Part shown: positions 9,773 to 19,288 of the stretch, in pieces
Layout of the letters: every line of letters begins with the position of its first letter
How positions within the stretch are numbered: the stretch's first letter is position 1
Source: an uncultured Pseudobutyrivibrio sp.
GTDB taxonomy: Bacteria > Bacillota > Clostridia > Lachnospirales > Lachnospiraceae
Direction: 5' to 3'
Assembly: GCA_945946605.1 (NCBI GenBank)
Contig: CAMEWP010000004.1
Location: 1-36,400, forward strand
Length of the DNA stretch: 36,400 bases
Made by a program: the position numbers and the translations under genes
The notes under the pieces: model-generated
Told to the model about the DNA's origin: nothing
The model's database searches: none
What the model saw: only the letters and a program-made list of their open reading frames with translations

Positions 9773-10249
9773 ATGGCATTAAGACAGGTGAGAGTACAGG
9801 GAGACAGTGTTTTGACAAAGGTCTGCAGACCGGTGCAGCATATGACTCCCAGAATAAAAATGTTGATCGAGGACATGTTAGATACCATGTATGAGGAGGA
9901 CGGTGTAGGGCTTGCGGCTCCTCAGGTAGGTGTTCTGCGTCGGGTGGTAGTCATCGATGTGGGAGATGGCCCCATCATTATGATCAATCCGGAGATCATT
10001 GAGACAGAGGGAAGCCAGACCGGAGAAGAGGGATGCTTGAGTCTTCCGGGTAAATCCGGTACCGTCACAAGGCCGAATTATGTGAAGGCAAAAGCCCTTG
10101 ACGAAAATATGGAGCCTTTTGAGATTGAGGGAACAGAACTTCTGGCCCGGGCAATCTGTCATGAACTGGATCATCTGGACGGACATATGTATACAGAAAA
10201 AGTGGAAGGTCCCCTCCATGATGTAGTAGCAGAGGAGGAAGCAGAGTAA
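9773..10249 (+). CDS. def: Peptide deformylase
   Basis: GVGLAAPQVG, EGCLSLPG, CHELDHLDG motifs; start at 9773 with aaggagg RBS. Confidence 0.97.
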   Translation: MALRQVRVQGDSVLTKVCRPVQHMTPRIKMLIEDMLDTMYEEDGVGLAAPQVGVLRRVVVIDVGDGPIIMINPEIIETEGSQTGEEGCLSLPGKSGTVTRPNYVKAKALDENMEPFEIEGTELLARAICHELDHLDGHMYTEKVEGPLHDVVAEEEAE

Positions 10250-11211
10250 TGAAGGTTATCTTTATGGGAACACCGGATTTTGCGGTGAGCACTCTTTCCG
10301 CCATTGCGGAGGCAGGCCATGAGATCCTTCTGGCAGTGAGCCAGCCGGATAAGCCAAAGGGACGGGGCAAGCAGCTGCAGTTTCCGCCGGTAAAACAGTG
10401 GGCGGTGGAACATGATATTCCGGTGTATCAGCCAAAGAGGATCAAAGATCCTGAGGCGGTGGAATATCTGCGGGGATTTGACGCGGATATCATTATTGTG
10501 GCGGCTTTCGGCCAGATCTTACCGAAAGAGATCTTAGAGATGCCAAGATTTGGCTGTGTCAATGTCCATGCGTCACTGCTTCCAAAATACAGAGGCGCTG
10601 CGCCCATCCAGTGGGCAGTCATCAACGGAGATAAAGTCAGCGGTGTTACAACCATGCAGATGGGTGTGGGACTGGATGACGGCGATATGCTGATGAACAA
10701 AACAGTGGAGCTGGCTGCAGATGAGACTGGCGGCAGCCTTTTTGACCGCCTGGCGGTTCTTGGCGGAGAACTCTGTGTGGAGACCATGAAGGGACTGGAA
10801 GAGGGAACCATCACACCGGTTCCCCAGGATCCCAGGGAGGCTACCCATGTGGGAATGATCCAAAAGAGCATGGGCAGAATGGATTTTACCCAGTCTGCCG
10901 GAGCGCTGGAATGTCTGATCCGGGGATTAAATCCCTGGCCAAGTGCCTATACTTATATGGATGGTAAGATGTTAAAGGTGTGGAAAGCAGCTGTGGCAGA
11001 GGACCTTCCTCACCAGACAGAGGAAAATCCCGTCATCGCGGAACATCCCGTTCCGGGAATGGTGTGCCGTGTAGATAAAGAAGGCATCTGGCTTCTGACA
11101 GGAGAGGGATATCTGATCCTGCAGGAAGTACAGCTGGAAGGAAAGAAGAGAATGGCAGCCGCAGATTTTCTGCGGGGACATGAGCTGGCCGTGGGAACTG
11201 TGCTGGCTTAG
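10249..11211 (+). CDS. fmt: Methionyl-tRNA formyltransferase
   Basis: VIFMGTPDFAV, HASLLPKYRGAAPIQWAVINGD. Confidence 0.97.
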   Translation: MKVIFMGTPDFAVSTLSAIAEAGHEILLAVSQPDKPKGRGKQLQFPPVKQWAVEHDIPVYQPKRIKDPEAVEYLRGFDADIIIVAAFGQILPKEILEMPRFGCVNVHASLLPKYRGAAPIQWAVINGDKVSGVTTMQMGVGLDDGDMLMNKTVELAADETGGSLFDRLAVLGGELCVETMKGLEEGTITPVPQDPREATHVGMIQKSMGRMDFTQSAGALECLIRGLNPWPSAYTYMDGKMLKVWKAAVAEDLPHQTEENPVIAEHPVPGMVCRVDKEGIWLLTGEGYLILQEVQLEGKKRMAAADFLRGHELAVGTVLA

Positions 11212-11237
11212 AGAAGCAAAAGGAGGTTACGATCAGA

Positions 11238-11957
11238 ATGTACGGATATGGATATTATGGATTTTACTGGGATCCTACCTACTGGCTTGTGGTTGTGGGA
11301 GCAGTGATCTGTCTTTTGGCATCAGCTAAGGTGAACAGCACTTTCAAAAAATATTCCCGCTATCGCAGTCAGTCCGGTATGACCGGTGCCCAGGCGGCAG
11401 AGCGGATCCTTTACAGTGCGGGGATTTATGATGTGCAGATCCGCCGTGTCAGCGGCAATCTTACAGATCATTATGATCCTTCCAAAAAGACCCTGAACCT
11501 TTCTGATAGTGTTTACGGCAGCAACAGTGTAGCTGCCGTGGGAGTGGCTGCCCACGAGTGCGGTCATGCCATCCAGCACCAGATTCATTATGTACCGCTG
11601 ACCCTGCGTACGGCTATCGTGCCGGTGGCCAATCTGGGTTCTACCCTGGCGTGGCCCCTGATTTTAATCGGACTTCTGTTCTCCAGCAGCACAGGAAGTT
11701 TTCTGATCACACTGGGGATCGTCTGTTTTTCGGCAGCAGTGCTGTTTCAGCTGGTGACACTTCCGGTGGAATTCAATGCGTCCTCCCGGGCAGTAAAGAT
11801 CTTAGGAGAGACCGGGATTCTGGGAGATGAGGAACTGAAATACACGAGAAAGGTGCTGGGAGCGGCAGCTCTGACCTATGTGGCCAGCGCAGCTTCCGCA
11901 ATTTTACAGCTGCTGCGTCTGGTCCTTTTGACAGGAGGAAAGAGAGATCGTGACTGA
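11238..11957 (+). CDS. Neutral zinc metallopeptidase, YugP-like
   Basis: AAHECGHAIQHQ (HExxH-type) motif, TM helices, PVEFNASSRA. Confidence 0.9.
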   Translation: MYGYGYYGFYWDPTYWLVVVGAVICLLASAKVNSTFKKYSRYRSQSGMTGAQAAERILYSAGIYDVQIRRVSGNLTDHYDPSKKTLNLSDSVYGSNSVAAVGVAAHECGHAIQHQIHYVPLTLRTAIVPVANLGSTLAWPLILIGLLFSSSTGSFLITLGIVCFSAAVLFQLVTLPVEFNASSRAVKILGETGILGDEELKYTRKVLGAAALTYVASAASAILQLLRLVLLTGGKRDRD

Positions 11958-13260
11958 GGTCAATACAAGAGAAATCATTCTGGATTGCCTGATGGAGATA
12001 TTAGAGCGGGGATCCTATTCCCATATCGTACTGCAGCAGGTGCTGGAAAAATACCAATATCTGGATAAAAGACAGCGTTCCTTTATCACCCGTGTGGTAC
12101 AGGGGACGGTGGAACGCAAAATAGAGATGGATGCGGTGCTTGACGCAGTTTCTGCCACACCGGTAAAGAAGATGAAACCGGTGATCCGCACCATTCTCCG
12201 GTTTTCTGTTTATCAGATCATGTATCTGGATGGCGTGCGGGATGCGGCAGTCTGTGACGAGGCGGTAAAACTTGCAAAAAAGAGAGGCTTTTATCAGCTG
12301 CGGGGAGTTGTAAACGGTGTGTTACGCAGTGTCTGCCGGCAGGCAGGACAGCTGGAATTTCACGATCTGTCCACCCGTTATTCGGTGCCCCAATGGCTCA
12401 TAGATCTTTGGAGACAGGAGTATGATGACAAGACCATAGAGCAGATGCTTATGGCTTTTCTTGCCCCTGCACCTACAACCATCCGGGTGAATACGGACCG
12501 TATTTCTGTGGAAGAATTAAAAGAGAGACTGGGAAAAAAGGGAATTTTGGTAAAAGAGCATCCCAGACTTCCCTATGCCCTTGTGATTGATCAGTTTGAC
12601 CATCTGAAGGGGATGGAAGAATTTTCTTCCGGGCTTTTTTATGTTCAGGATGTCAGCTCCATGATGGTGGCACAGGAAGCCGGACTAAAGCTTGGAGATT
12701 ATGTCATCGATGTGTGCGGAGCCCCCGGGGGCAAAAGCCTGCATGCGGCATCCCTTCTGGCCGGTACCGGCATGGTAGAGTGTCGTGATCTGTCGGAGGA
12801 AAAAGTCTCTCTGATCCGACAGAATATCAGTAGAAGCGGCAGAAATAATATCCGGGCGGTAAAGATGGATGCCACCCTCTATGATGAGGCATCCCGTCAA
12901 AAAGCAGATGTGTTGTTCTGTGATCTGCCCTGTTCCGGACTTGGGATCATCGGCAAAAAACCGGATATCAAGTACCATATGACACCGGAAAAGATCGCAT
13001 CTTTAGTGCTGCTGCAGCGGCAGATTCTTGGGGTTTGTGCATCTTATGTGAAGGATCAGGGAACCATGGTGTATTCTACCTGTACCATTGACCGTCAGGA
13101 AAATCAGGATAATGTAACCTGGTTTCTGGGAGGGCATCCGGAATTTTCCTGTGTGAAGATGGAACAGATGCTGCCGGTGGAAGGAGAACAGGACGGATTC
13201 TTTTATGCGGTTCTGAAGAAGAATGAGATAGAAGGATCCGTCAGTGAAAATGAAAAATGA
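11950..13260 (+). CDS. rsmB: 16S rRNA (cytosine-967-C5)-methyltransferase
   Basis: NusB-like N-terminus, YVIDVCGAPGGKSLHAA, LFCDLPCSGLG; GTG start. Confidence 0.94.
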   Translation: MTEVNTREIILDCLMEILERGSYSHIVLQQVLEKYQYLDKRQRSFITRVVQGTVERKIEMDAVLDAVSATPVKKMKPVIRTILRFSVYQIMYLDGVRDAAVCDEAVKLAKKRGFYQLRGVVNGVLRSVCRQAGQLEFHDLSTRYSVPQWLIDLWRQEYDDKTIEQMLMAFLAPAPTTIRVNTDRISVEELKERLGKKGILVKEHPRLPYALVIDQFDHLKGMEEFSSGLFYVQDVSSMMVAQEAGLKLGDYVIDVCGAPGGKSLHAASLLAGTGMVECRDLSEEKVSLIRQNISRSGRNNIRAVKMDATLYDEASRQKADVLFCDLPCSGLGIIGKKPDIKYHMTPEKIASLVLLQRQILGVCASYVKDQGTMVYSTCTIDRQENQDNVTWFLGGHPEFSCVKMEQMLPVEGEQDGFFYAVLKKNEIEGSVSENEK

Positions 13261-14303
13261 TGAAAGAAGAAAAAAGGGTGGATATTAAATCCCTGCCCTA
13301 TGACGCGTTAATTACATATATCACCCAGATGGGAGAAAAACCTTTCCGGGGAAAGCAGCTTTATGAGTGGATGCATGTCCATAAGGCGGCTTCCTATGAG
13401 GATATGACCAATCTGCCCAAGGCTTTGCGGCAGAAATTATCAGAGGAGACGGAATACACCTGCTTAAAACAGGTGGAATGTCAGATCTCTGCCCAGGATG
13501 GCACACGCAAATATCTGTTTGCCCTATCCGACGGCAACATGGTGGAGAGTGTTCTGATGAAATATAAACACGGCAACAGTGTGTGTATTTCCTCCCAGGT
13601 GGGTTGCCGTATGGGATGCAGGTTCTGTGCTTCCACCTTAGATGGCCTGGAGCGGAATCTTGCACCTTCCGAGATGCTGGATCAGATCTATCGCATCGAA
13701 GCAGATCTGGGAGAGCGGGTTTCCAATGTGGTGGTGATGGGCACAGGTGAGCCTATGGATAATTACGACAATCTGCTGACCTTTATCCACATGCTGACAG
13801 ATGAGCACGGAGCCAATATCAGCCAGAGAAATCTTACGGTGTCCACCTGCGGTATCGTGCCGAAGATCCGGCAGCTGGCAGAGGAACATCTGCAGATCAC
13901 ATTGGCTCTGTCCCTTCATGCACCAAACCAGCAGAAGCGACTGGAACTGATGCCCATTGCCAGAACCTATGACATTGCCCAGGCGGTGGATGCCTGTCGC
14001 TATTATGCAGCCGAAACCGGCCGAAGGGTAACCTTTGAGTACAGTCTGGTGGCCGGAGTGAATGACAGCCAGCAGGATGCCAGGGAACTGGCATCCCTGA
14101 TCGGAGGCATGAACTGCCATGTTAATCTGATCCCGGTGAACCCCATTAAGGAGCGGGACTATCATGCCACGAAACGCGGAGAAGTCCTGGCGTTTCAAAA
14201 TAGACTTGCAGATTATGGGATAAATGTTACAATAAGAAGAGAAATGGGCTCTGATATAGACGGAGCCTGTGGACAGTTACGAAGGAGACATAAGGAGAGC
14301 TAG
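13257..14303 (+). CDS. rlmN: 23S rRNA (adenine-2503-C2)-methyltransferase (radical SAM)
   Basis: CISSQVGCRMGCRFCAST, MGTGEPMDNYDNLL, ALSLHAPN. Confidence 0.97.
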   Translation: MMKEEKRVDIKSLPYDALITYITQMGEKPFRGKQLYEWMHVHKAASYEDMTNLPKALRQKLSEETEYTCLKQVECQISAQDGTRKYLFALSDGNMVESVLMKYKHGNSVCISSQVGCRMGCRFCASTLDGLERNLAPSEMLDQIYRIEADLGERVSNVVVMGTGEPMDNYDNLLTFIHMLTDEHGANISQRNLTVSTCGIVPKIRQLAEEHLQITLALSLHAPNQQKRLELMPIARTYDIAQAVDACRYYAAETGRRVTFEYSLVAGVNDSQQDARELASLIGGMNCHVNLIPVNPIKERDYHATKRGEVLAFQNRLADYGINVTIRREMGSDIDGACGQLRRRHKES

Positions 14304-14309
14304 GAAGCC

Positions 14310-15056
14310 ATGAAGTTTCATGCCATAACAGATATGGGACGCGTGCGCGGACAGAACCAGGACAATGTATTCGGCACCGGGGAGAGCATCGGTGTGCTGC
14401 CGAATCTGTTTCTGGTAGCTGACGGCATGGGTGGCCATAAAGCCGGCGACTATGCTTCCAGGAAGGCCATTGACATGGTCAGGGAAAGCGTGGAAGCCAG
14501 CAGAGAGGAAGAGCCGGTGGCGGTTTTACGCCAGGCGATTACAACTGCAAATGAGGAGCTGTTCTTGGAAGCGTCAGAGGATCGTGATAAATCGGGAATG
14601 GGTACCACCTTTGTGGCAGCCACCATCTCGGATCGGGAACTTCTGGTTGCCAATGTAGGGGACAGCCGGCTGTATGTACTTCATGACGGACAGTTGCGGC
14701 AGGTGACCTTAGATCATTCCCTGGTGGAAGAGATGGTCCGGACAGGGAATATGTCCCAGGAGGTGGCATCCCATCATCCCAGGAGAAATATGATAACCAG
14801 AGCAGTTGGAGCAGAGCGTACAGTAGATGTGGATTTCTTTGATGTTTCCTTGTCGGGGGATGAGATGATTCTGTTATGCTCAGATGGCTTAAGTAATATG
14901 ATAGAGGATGATACCATCCGTGATCTTCTGTTGGAGGAAGGCACTACAAAGGACAGGGCAGAGCGCCTGGTGCAGGAGGCCAACCAAAAGGGCGGAAGAG
15001 ATAATATCACAGTAATAGTAGTAGAACCATTTTCCAGTGAGGTGAAAGCATGTTAG
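14310..15056 (+). CDS. prpC: PP2C-type Ser/Thr protein phosphatase
   Basis: FHAITDMGRVRGQNQDNV, LVADGMGGHKAG, LLCSDGLSNMI, GGRDNITVIVV. Confidence 0.93.
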   Translation: MKFHAITDMGRVRGQNQDNVFGTGESIGVLPNLFLVADGMGGHKAGDYASRKAIDMVRESVEASREEEPVAVLRQAITTANEELFLEASEDRDKSGMGTTFVAATISDRELLVANVGDSRLYVLHDGQLRQVTLDHSLVEEMVRTGNMSQEVASHHPRRNMITRAVGAERTVDVDFFDVSLSGDEMILLCSDGLSNMIEDDTIRDLLLEEGTTKDRAERLVQEANQKGGRDNITVIVVEPFSSEVKAC

Positions 15057-17014
15057 CAAAAGGAACGTATATTGCGGATCGTTATGAGATTTTAGGCAGA
15101 GTAGGAGCCGGCGGTATGTCGGATGTATATAAAGCAAAGGATCATATCCTTGGCAGGGAAGTAGCCGTAAAGGTATTGAAGGCAGAGTTTGCGGAGGATG
15201 TTACCTTTGTGACCAAGTTCCGTTCCGAGGCTCAGTCTGCAGCAGGATTGGAACATCCCAATATTGTTAATATCTACGATGTAGGCAGTGAAAACGGTAT
15301 GTACTACATTGTGATGGAGTATGTGGAAGGCATCACCCTTAAGACTTATATCGAGAAAAAAGGCCGCCTGAATTTCAAGGAGGCCATCAGTATAGCAATC
15401 CAGGTGGGAAGAGGCATTGAGGCAGCCCACAATAAGAATATCATTCACAGGGACATTAAGCCCCAGAATATCATTATTTCCACAGAGGGTAAGGTGAAGG
15501 TTACGGATTTTGGTATTGCCAGAGCTGCCACATCCAACACCATTCATGCGGATGTGATGGGATCGGTACATTATTCTTCTCCGGAACAGGCCAGAAACGG
15601 CTATGTGGATACCAGAAGTGACATTTATTCCTTAGGTATCGTTATGTATGAGATGGTCACCGGTCGTGTGCCTTTTGACGGGGATTCCACCGTGGCCATT
15701 GCCATTCAGCATCTGCAGGAGGAGATGGTGGAGCCCAGCGCATATGCAGCTGATCTGCCCATCAGCTTGGAGAAGATCATTATGAAGGCTACCATGAAGA
15801 ATCCGGATCGCCGGTATGCTACCATGGAAGACCTTTTGATGGATCTGAAAAAGGCTCTGGTGAGCCCCAACGAAGATTTTGTTACCATCGTGGATGCAGA
15901 TGATGCGGAAAAGACCCGTGTGGTTTCAGCGGCAGAGCAGGAGAAGATCCGTCAGGAGATCATGTCCGGAACAGAGGATAATGAGCCGGATGATGAGGAC
16001 GATGAAGAGGATGAAGGCCCGGTAAATCCTAAACTGGAGAAGGCTTTCACCATTATGGGCATTGCAGCGGCAGTTATTATTATCGCACTGGTGATCTATC
16101 TGGTGGGAAGTTTTATGGGATGGTTCCATTTCGGAGGCAACAAGCAGCAGGATGAAGGGGAAGAATCCGCAGAATATGAGATGATCAGCCTGCTGGGCAT
16201 GACCATGGATGAGGCAGAAAAAGCTCTTGACGATGCAGACATTGCGGTAGGTCTGAAAAAGATCGGTACAGCTTCCTCAGATGAATATGAGGAAGGTCAG
16301 ATCATGGAGCAGAACATTAAGAAGGGTGATAAGGTTTCTGCCAATACCACCATCAAGGTAACGGTCAGCAGCGGTGTTGGCAATATCCAGATCCCCAATG
16401 TGGTAGGTCAGGATGAGTCTGCCGCCATCAAAGCCTTAGAGGATAAGGGCTTTAAATACAGCAGAAATTATGAGTACAGCAGCGATGTGCCCCAGGGAAA
16501 GGTCATTTTCCAGAATCCCAGTGGCAACGGCAAGAAGGGTGATACCATCACCATCGTGGTGAGTCAGGGCGTGGAATCCGTTAAGGTTCCCTCTGTTTTG
16601 AATATGGATCAGTCATCTGCTCAGAGCCTGCTGATATCCAGCGGCCTCAGCGTAGGAAGCATTACCCAGGAGTACAGTGAGAGCGTTGCTGCAGGCGGTG
16701 TGATCCGTCAGGGAATCAGCAGCGGCAAGACCGTAGATGCAGGTACCGCTGTGGATCTTGTGATCAGTAAAGGTAAGGAACAGATCCTGTACAGCTTCTC
16801 CAGAAGCATCAGCCTTGACTATGATGTGCCTACCAAGGTGGAATTAAAAGATGCCAACGGCACTACAGTAAGTACCTGGACCTGGGATCCGGAAAGCCCC
16901 AACTTAAATATTTCCGCATCCAACATTACCACCTCCTCAGGAACACTGTACTATACACCCCAGGGATCTACCAGCCCGGATAGTTCTGTGGCGGTTACCT
17001 TCACCAAACAGTAG
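15050..17014 (+). CDS. prkC: PASTA-domain Ser/Thr protein kinase (PrkC/Stk1 family)
   Basis: Kinase core HRDIKPQNIII, DFGIARA; TM helix then PASTA repeats. Confidence 0.95.
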   Translation: MLAKGTYIADRYEILGRVGAGGMSDVYKAKDHILGREVAVKVLKAEFAEDVTFVTKFRSEAQSAAGLEHPNIVNIYDVGSENGMYYIVMEYVEGITLKTYIEKKGRLNFKEAISIAIQVGRGIEAAHNKNIIHRDIKPQNIIISTEGKVKVTDFGIARAATSNTIHADVMGSVHYSSPEQARNGYVDTRSDIYSLGIVMYEMVTGRVPFDGDSTVAIAIQHLQEEMVEPSAYAADLPISLEKIIMKATMKNPDRRYATMEDLLMDLKKALVSPNEDFVTIVDADDAEKTRVVSAAEQEKIRQEIMSGTEDNEPDDEDDEEDEGPVNPKLEKAFTIMGIAAAVIIIALVIYLVGSFMGWFHFGGNKQQDEGEESAEYEMISLLGMTMDEAEKALDDADIAVGLKKIGTASSDEYEEGQIMEQNIKKGDKVSANTTIKVTVSSGVGNIQIPNVVGQDESAAIKALEDKGFKYSRNYEYSSDVPQGKVIFQNPSGNGKKGDTITIVVSQGVESVKVPSVLNMDQSSAQSLLISSGLSVGSITQEYSESVAAGGVIRQGISSGKTVDAGTAVDLVISKGKEQILYSFSRSISLDYDVPTKVELKDANGTTVSTWTWDPESPNLNISASNITTSSGTLYYTPQGSTSPDSSVAVTFTKQ

Positions 17015-17022
17015 GTGAGCCC

Positions 17023-17919
17023 GTGGCACAAGCAATCAATAAAACAGGTAAGATTATAAAAGGCATTTCCGGATTCTACTACATTTATGTGGTGGGATCC
17101 GGAATTTATGAATGTAAGGCAAAAGGAATTTTCCGCCAGAAAAAAATGAAGCCACTGGTGGGAGATCACGTGACCATAGAAGTGCTGGATGAGGAGAACA
17201 AGCTGGGGAATCTTGTGGATATTGCTCCCCGTTTCAGTGAGTTGATCCGTCCTGCAGTGGCCAATGTGGATCAGGCTCTGGTGATCTTTGCCGGCCATGA
17301 TCCGGAACCGAATTTCCAGCTGTTGGACCGCTTCCTGGTGATGATGGAATATCAGCAGATCCCTGTGCACATCTGCTTTAATAAGGCAGATCTTCTGACG
17401 AAGGAGGAGCAGGATGATCTTTGCGGGATTTATGATGCGGCTGGGTATCAGGTGCTCTTTACCGATGCGCAAAAAGGAACTGGCGTGGAGGAGATCCGCA
17501 GCCTTCTGGCTGACAAGACCACCACAGTGGCAGGTCCTTCCGGTGTGGGAAAATCCACTCTGGTCAACTGCCTGATGGAGGATGCTGTTATGGAGACCGG
17601 CGCCATCAGTGAAAAGATCCGCCGGGGCCGTCATACCACCCGTCACAGTGAACTTTTGTATCTGGGAGAGAATACGTTTCTGATGGATACACCGGGATTT
17701 TCTTCCATGTATCTTCCGGAGTTTGAGAAGGAGGATCTGAAGAACTGTTATCCGGAGTTTCTTCCCTACAGCGGAGACTGCCGTTTTCTTGGATGCAGTC
17801 ACACCCATGAGCCGGATTGTGCGGTAAAACAGGCTTTAGAAGAGGGCAGGATCAGCCCTGTGCGTTATGAAAATTACAAATATCTTTATCATGAACTGGA
17901 GCAGGCAAAGAAATACTGA
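17023..17919 (+). CDS. rsgA: Small ribosomal subunit biogenesis GTPase
   Basis: Circularly permuted GTPase motifs: FNKAD, GPSGVGKSTLVN, DTPGFSS; C-terminal Cys/His zinc region; GTG start. Confidence 0.95.
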   Translation: MAQAINKTGKIIKGISGFYYIYVVGSGIYECKAKGIFRQKKMKPLVGDHVTIEVLDEENKLGNLVDIAPRFSELIRPAVANVDQALVIFAGHDPEPNFQLLDRFLVMMEYQQIPVHICFNKADLLTKEEQDDLCGIYDAAGYQVLFTDAQKGTGVEEIRSLLADKTTTVAGPSGVGKSTLVNCLMEDAVMETGAISEKIRRGRHTTRHSELLYLGENTFLMDTPGFSSMYLPEFEKEDLKNCYPEFLPYSGDCRFLGCSHTHEPDCAVKQALEEGRISPVRYENYKYLYHELEQAKKY

Positions 17920-17946
17920 CTGCCCCATGGCAAAAGGAGAAATCAA

Positions 17947-18597
17947 ATGAAATGCTTATCCCCATCCATACTGGCAGCTGATTACGGACACCTGGCAGAG
18001 GAAATCTGTAAGGTAGATGAAGCAGGAGCCCAGTATATCCATATCGATGTGATGGACGGCGTGTATGTGCCCAATATTTCCATTGGGATGCCTGTTATCA
18101 AGTTACTGCGTTCCTGTACGGACCGTATTCTGGATGTTCATCTGATGATAACAGAGCCTCAGCGTCATATTGCTGCCTTTGCGGAGGCGGGAGCCGATAT
18201 TATCACCGTACATGCAGAGGCCTGCACACACTTAGACCGCACCATCTCAGCTATTAAGGAGCAGGGAGTTTTAGCAGGCGTGGCATTAAACCCTGCAACC
18301 CCTATTTCTGTGTTGGAACATGTGCTTCCCATGGTGGATATGGTGTTGATCATGACGGTAAATCCGGGATTTGGCGGCCAGAAACTGATTCCCTATACCT
18401 TAGATAAGGTAAGGGAACTGAACAAGGTGATCCTTCGGAGAGGATTAAAAACAGATATCGAGGTGGACGGTGGCATCACCCTGGAAAATGTGGATGAGTG
18501 CCTGTCTGCCGGAGCCAACATTATTGTGGCGGGAAGTGCAGTGTTTGCCGGTGATTCCGCGGCAAATGTGGAGGCATTTCTGGAAAAGATGCAGTAG
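17947..18597 (+). CDS. rpe: Ribulose-phosphate 3-epimerase
   Basis: LSPSILAADYGHLAEE, HIDVMDGVYVPN, MTVNPGFGGQ, VDGGI. Confidence 0.97.
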   Translation: MKCLSPSILAADYGHLAEEICKVDEAGAQYIHIDVMDGVYVPNISIGMPVIKLLRSCTDRILDVHLMITEPQRHIAAFAEAGADIITVHAEACTHLDRTISAIKEQGVLAGVALNPATPISVLEHVLPMVDMVLIMTVNPGFGGQKLIPYTLDKVRELNKVILRRGLKTDIEVDGGITLENVDECLSAGANIIVAGSAVFAGDSAANVEAFLEKMQ

Positions 18598-18633
18598 TAT
18601 ACAATGCAGTAGTACAGGAGAAAGGTTTTTGGA

Positions 18634-19281
18634 ATGATGACGACCTATATTGTTTCCGGTGGCAGTTTGTCACCGGATTTTTTGAAAGAACAGTTAGAGA
18701 AGACAGAGGATGCCTATATCATTGCGGCAGACCGGGGACTGGAAGTGTGTATGTCAGCCGGCGTGGAGCCGGATCAGGTGATCGGAGATTTCGACTCCAT
18801 TGATCAGGAGGCAAAGGAGCACTTTTTGTCTGAGGCGAAAAATATCACAAAACTGAACCCTATCAAGGATGATACCGATACGGAGGCGGCGCTGCAGCTT
18901 GCTTTTTTGCATACATCCGGTGATATTGTGATCCTGGGGGGCACCGGCACAAGACTGGATCATGTGCTGGGAAATATTGCTCTGCTGGGCCAGGGATTTG
19001 AGCACAATAGAAGTGTGATCCTTCTGGACGAACATAACCGCATCCGCCTGCTGAAGGATGATTTTTCCATAAAAAAACGAGAGCAGTACGGCAAATATGT
19101 GTCGCTGCTCCCGTATTCTACTGAAGTTAAGGGACTTACCCTGAGAGGATTTTATTATCCTCTGACGGATTTTACCCTGACCGGTTACACATCTCTTGGC
19201 ATCAGCAATGAAATCTCAGAAGAGGAGGCTTCTGTGACTTTCACGGAAGGAGTCCTCATCATGGTAGAATCCAAAGACTGA
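18634..19281 (+). CDS. thiN: Thiamine diphosphokinase
   Basis: AADRGLEVCMSAGVEPDQVIGDFDSID, DDTDTEAAL, GGTGTRLDH. Confidence 0.92.
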   Translation: MMTTYIVSGGSLSPDFLKEQLEKTEDAYIIAADRGLEVCMSAGVEPDQVIGDFDSIDQEAKEHFLSEAKNITKLNPIKDDTDTEAALQLAFLHTSGDIVILGGTGTRLDHVLGNIALLGQGFEHNRSVILLDEHNRIRLLKDDFSIKKREQYGKYVSLLPYSTEVKGLTLRGFYYPLTDFTLTGYTSLGISNEISEEEASVTFTEGVLIMVESKD

Positions 19282-19288
19282 TGCGATA

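Noticed and set aside
16951-17808. 285-aa minus-strand ORF opposite rsgA
   Set aside because: Antisense to a clear RsgA; His/Ile-rich composition typical of reverse-complement translation.
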